Source of the DNA: an uncultured Wenzhouxiangella sp.
GTDB lineage: Bacteria > Pseudomonadota > Gammaproteobacteria > Xanthomonadales > Wenzhouxiangellaceae
Assembly: GCA_937876395.1 (NCBI GenBank)
Contig: CALEIM010000067.1
Coordinates: 1-15,758, forward strand
Length of the DNA stretch: 15,758 nucleotides
Direction: 5' to 3'
The position numbers and the translations under genes were made by a program. Within the stretch, counting starts at the first letter, position 1; each line of letters begins with the position of its first letter. This document shows, piece after piece, positions 14,969-15,758 of this stretch. The notes under the pieces were generated by a model. That model made no database searches, was not told the DNA's origin, and saw only the letters and a program-made list of their open reading frames with translations.

Positions 14969-15717
14969 ATCTCGATCTACGCAAAGCCGTTCACTACCAC
15001 CTGGACCGGTTTCCCCCTGCGGAACTAGAGCACTACCCGCTGCTGCCCGGATTGCTCAGTGCGACAGACGCACTGGCGCGTTACGATCAAGCGCTGCAGG
15101 GCATGCATGACAGCGAGGTCTTTCTGGCACCCCTGCGCGGTCAGGAGGCTGTCGTTTCCTCACGCATGGAAGGCACCATCAGCACGATGGACGAAATCCT
15201 CCAGTTGGAAGTGGAATACGATGAGGATAACGAACGGGCAATCGAGGGATTTCGGTCCGATGTCATCGAAACGGCGCTGTACCATCGGGCTCTGAGTACG
15301 GCGCAACGACAGTTGGAGGAAGGGCGCCCGCTCTCGGAGTCGCTCATCAAGAGCATCCATCAGCGCCAGCAGACCATTCAGTCCATCGCGGCAGAGATCG
15401 TCAGCCGTCAGGAGGGTTTCCTCGAGCACGGCCCTTCGCGTCTCAAACCCATGAACATGGCGCAGATCGCGGAAAAAGTCGGCGTGCATGAGACGACCGT
15501 GAGCCGCGCCGTTTCCGGCAAGTACATGGCCACGCCGCACGGAGTCTTCGAGATGAAATATTTCTTCACCACGGGCTACGAAACCGAGGACGGCGAATCG
15601 CTCAGCAACACCAGCGTCAAACAAACCCTGGCGGAGATGATCGGCGCGGAAAATCCGCGATCTGGACCGTATCGCTCCATACGCCCTTGGATGGCGGGGC
15701 CGGTTCTGGTAACATGA
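14965..15717 (+). CDS. Chimeric protein: Fic N-terminal domain joined to RpoN DNA-binding region
   Basis: A 250-residue ORF with no single-family match that I know. Residues 1-133 read as the N-terminal helical domain of a Fic protein: LLSATDALARYDQALQGM, LAPLRGQEAVVSSRMEGTIS (containing the SxxxEG inhibitory motif, Ser65 to Gly70) and MDEILQLEVEYDEDNE. The Fic catalytic HPFxxGNGR is absent. Residues 127-232 read as sigma-54 RpoN: LIKSIHQRQQT, EIVSRQEGFLEHGPSRLKPM, the helix-turn-helix AQIAEKVGVHETTVSRAVSGKYM, and GVFEMKYFFTTGYETEDGES. Similarity stops at AENPR (232), so the RpoN box that reads the -24 element is missing, as are the activator- and core-binding regions. The last 18 residues match nothing recognised. 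ATG 14965 is preferred; TTG 14956 is possible. It cannot be a sigma factor or an AMPylase as it stands. Real fusion or assembly chimera is undecided. Confidence 0.7.
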   Translation: MNLDLRKAVHYHLDRFPPAELEHYPLLPGLLSATDALARYDQALQGMHDSEVFLAPLRGQEAVVSSRMEGTISTMDEILQLEVEYDEDNERAIEGFRSDVIETALYHRALSTAQRQLEEGRPLSESLIKSIHQRQQTIQSIAAEIVSRQEGFLEHGPSRLKPMNMAQIAEKVGVHETTVSRAVSGKYMATPHGVFEMKYFFTTGYETEDGESLSNTSVKQTLAEMIGAENPRSGPYRSIRPWMAGPVLVT

Positions 15718-15758
15718 ACAGCGTTCGGTCCCACCTGCCCACCACGTTTTGCCTTTCG

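Noticed and set aside
14965..15717. Annotation as a functional Fic AMPylase or as RNA polymerase sigma-54
   Set aside because: The Fic catalytic motif, the RpoN activator and core-binding regions and the RpoN box are all absent.
15660..15758. An open frame continuing to the right edge in another phase after the RpoN-like part
   Set aside because: The peptide (TVSLHTPLDGGAGSG...) does not resemble RpoN or any family I know, so I could not support a frameshift or a new gene.
1..15758. CRISPR array, tRNA or rRNA genes, transposase
   Set aside because: No regularly spaced repeats, no tRNA cloverleaf and no transposase-like protein were seen on either strand.

Overview
The window is a GC-rich stretch of a gammaproteobacterial chromosome. 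The best guess at lineage is the Xanthomonadales/Wenzhouxiangella neighbourhood. This rests on the rplM-rpsI pair, a head-to-head pair of GTAG-type REP palindromes, a periplasmic LigE ligase, and a secreted protein ending in a short FSDRFEN tail. The lineage is an inference; no rRNA gene is present to confirm it.

Left part, minus strand (1-2200). The rplM-rpsI ribosomal operon runs off the left edge, with a recognisable promoter ahead of rplM. Upstream lies a two-gene unit: a DUF481 outer-membrane protein whose TGA stop overlaps the GTG start of a thioredoxin-like [2Fe-2S] protein. Two inverted GTAG REPs sit on the end of the [2Fe-2S] gene and supply its stop codon and last residues.

Centre, minus strand (2198-9560). 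Eight genes are packed with overlaps or gaps of a few bases and are almost certainly one operon. In transcription order they are a DUF2007/zinc-ribbon protein, a PlsC-type acyltransferase, a YheT-type alpha/beta hydrolase, a TPR protein with a decayed sulfotransferase domain, and a phosphonate/phosphite-type ABC importer (PhnD lipoprotein, PhnC ATPase, two PhnE permeases). No C-P lyase, phosphonatase or phosphite dehydrogenase gene is in view, so the substrate is open.

Right part, plus strand (9700-15717). A ferredoxin-reductase protein (CDP-6-deoxyglucoseen reductase-like) diverges from the operon across a region holding a triple tandem repeat. Next come a large secreted beta-helix protein, a strong hairpin, and an exported ATP-dependent DNA ligase (LigE).

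The most unusual feature is at the right end. After an AT-rich regulatory region with a near-consensus promoter and nested inverted repeats, a 250-residue ORF joins the N-terminal domain of a Fic protein (including its SxxxEG inhibitory motif) to the helix-turn-helix part of sigma-54 (RpoN). The Fic catalytic core, the RpoN core-binding region and the RpoN box are all missing. The join falls on a short motif that could belong to either parent, and the RpoN similarity stops at a perfect palindrome. It is either a new domain fusion (an antitoxin-like module on a DNA-binding domain) or an assembly chimera, and read mapping would decide.
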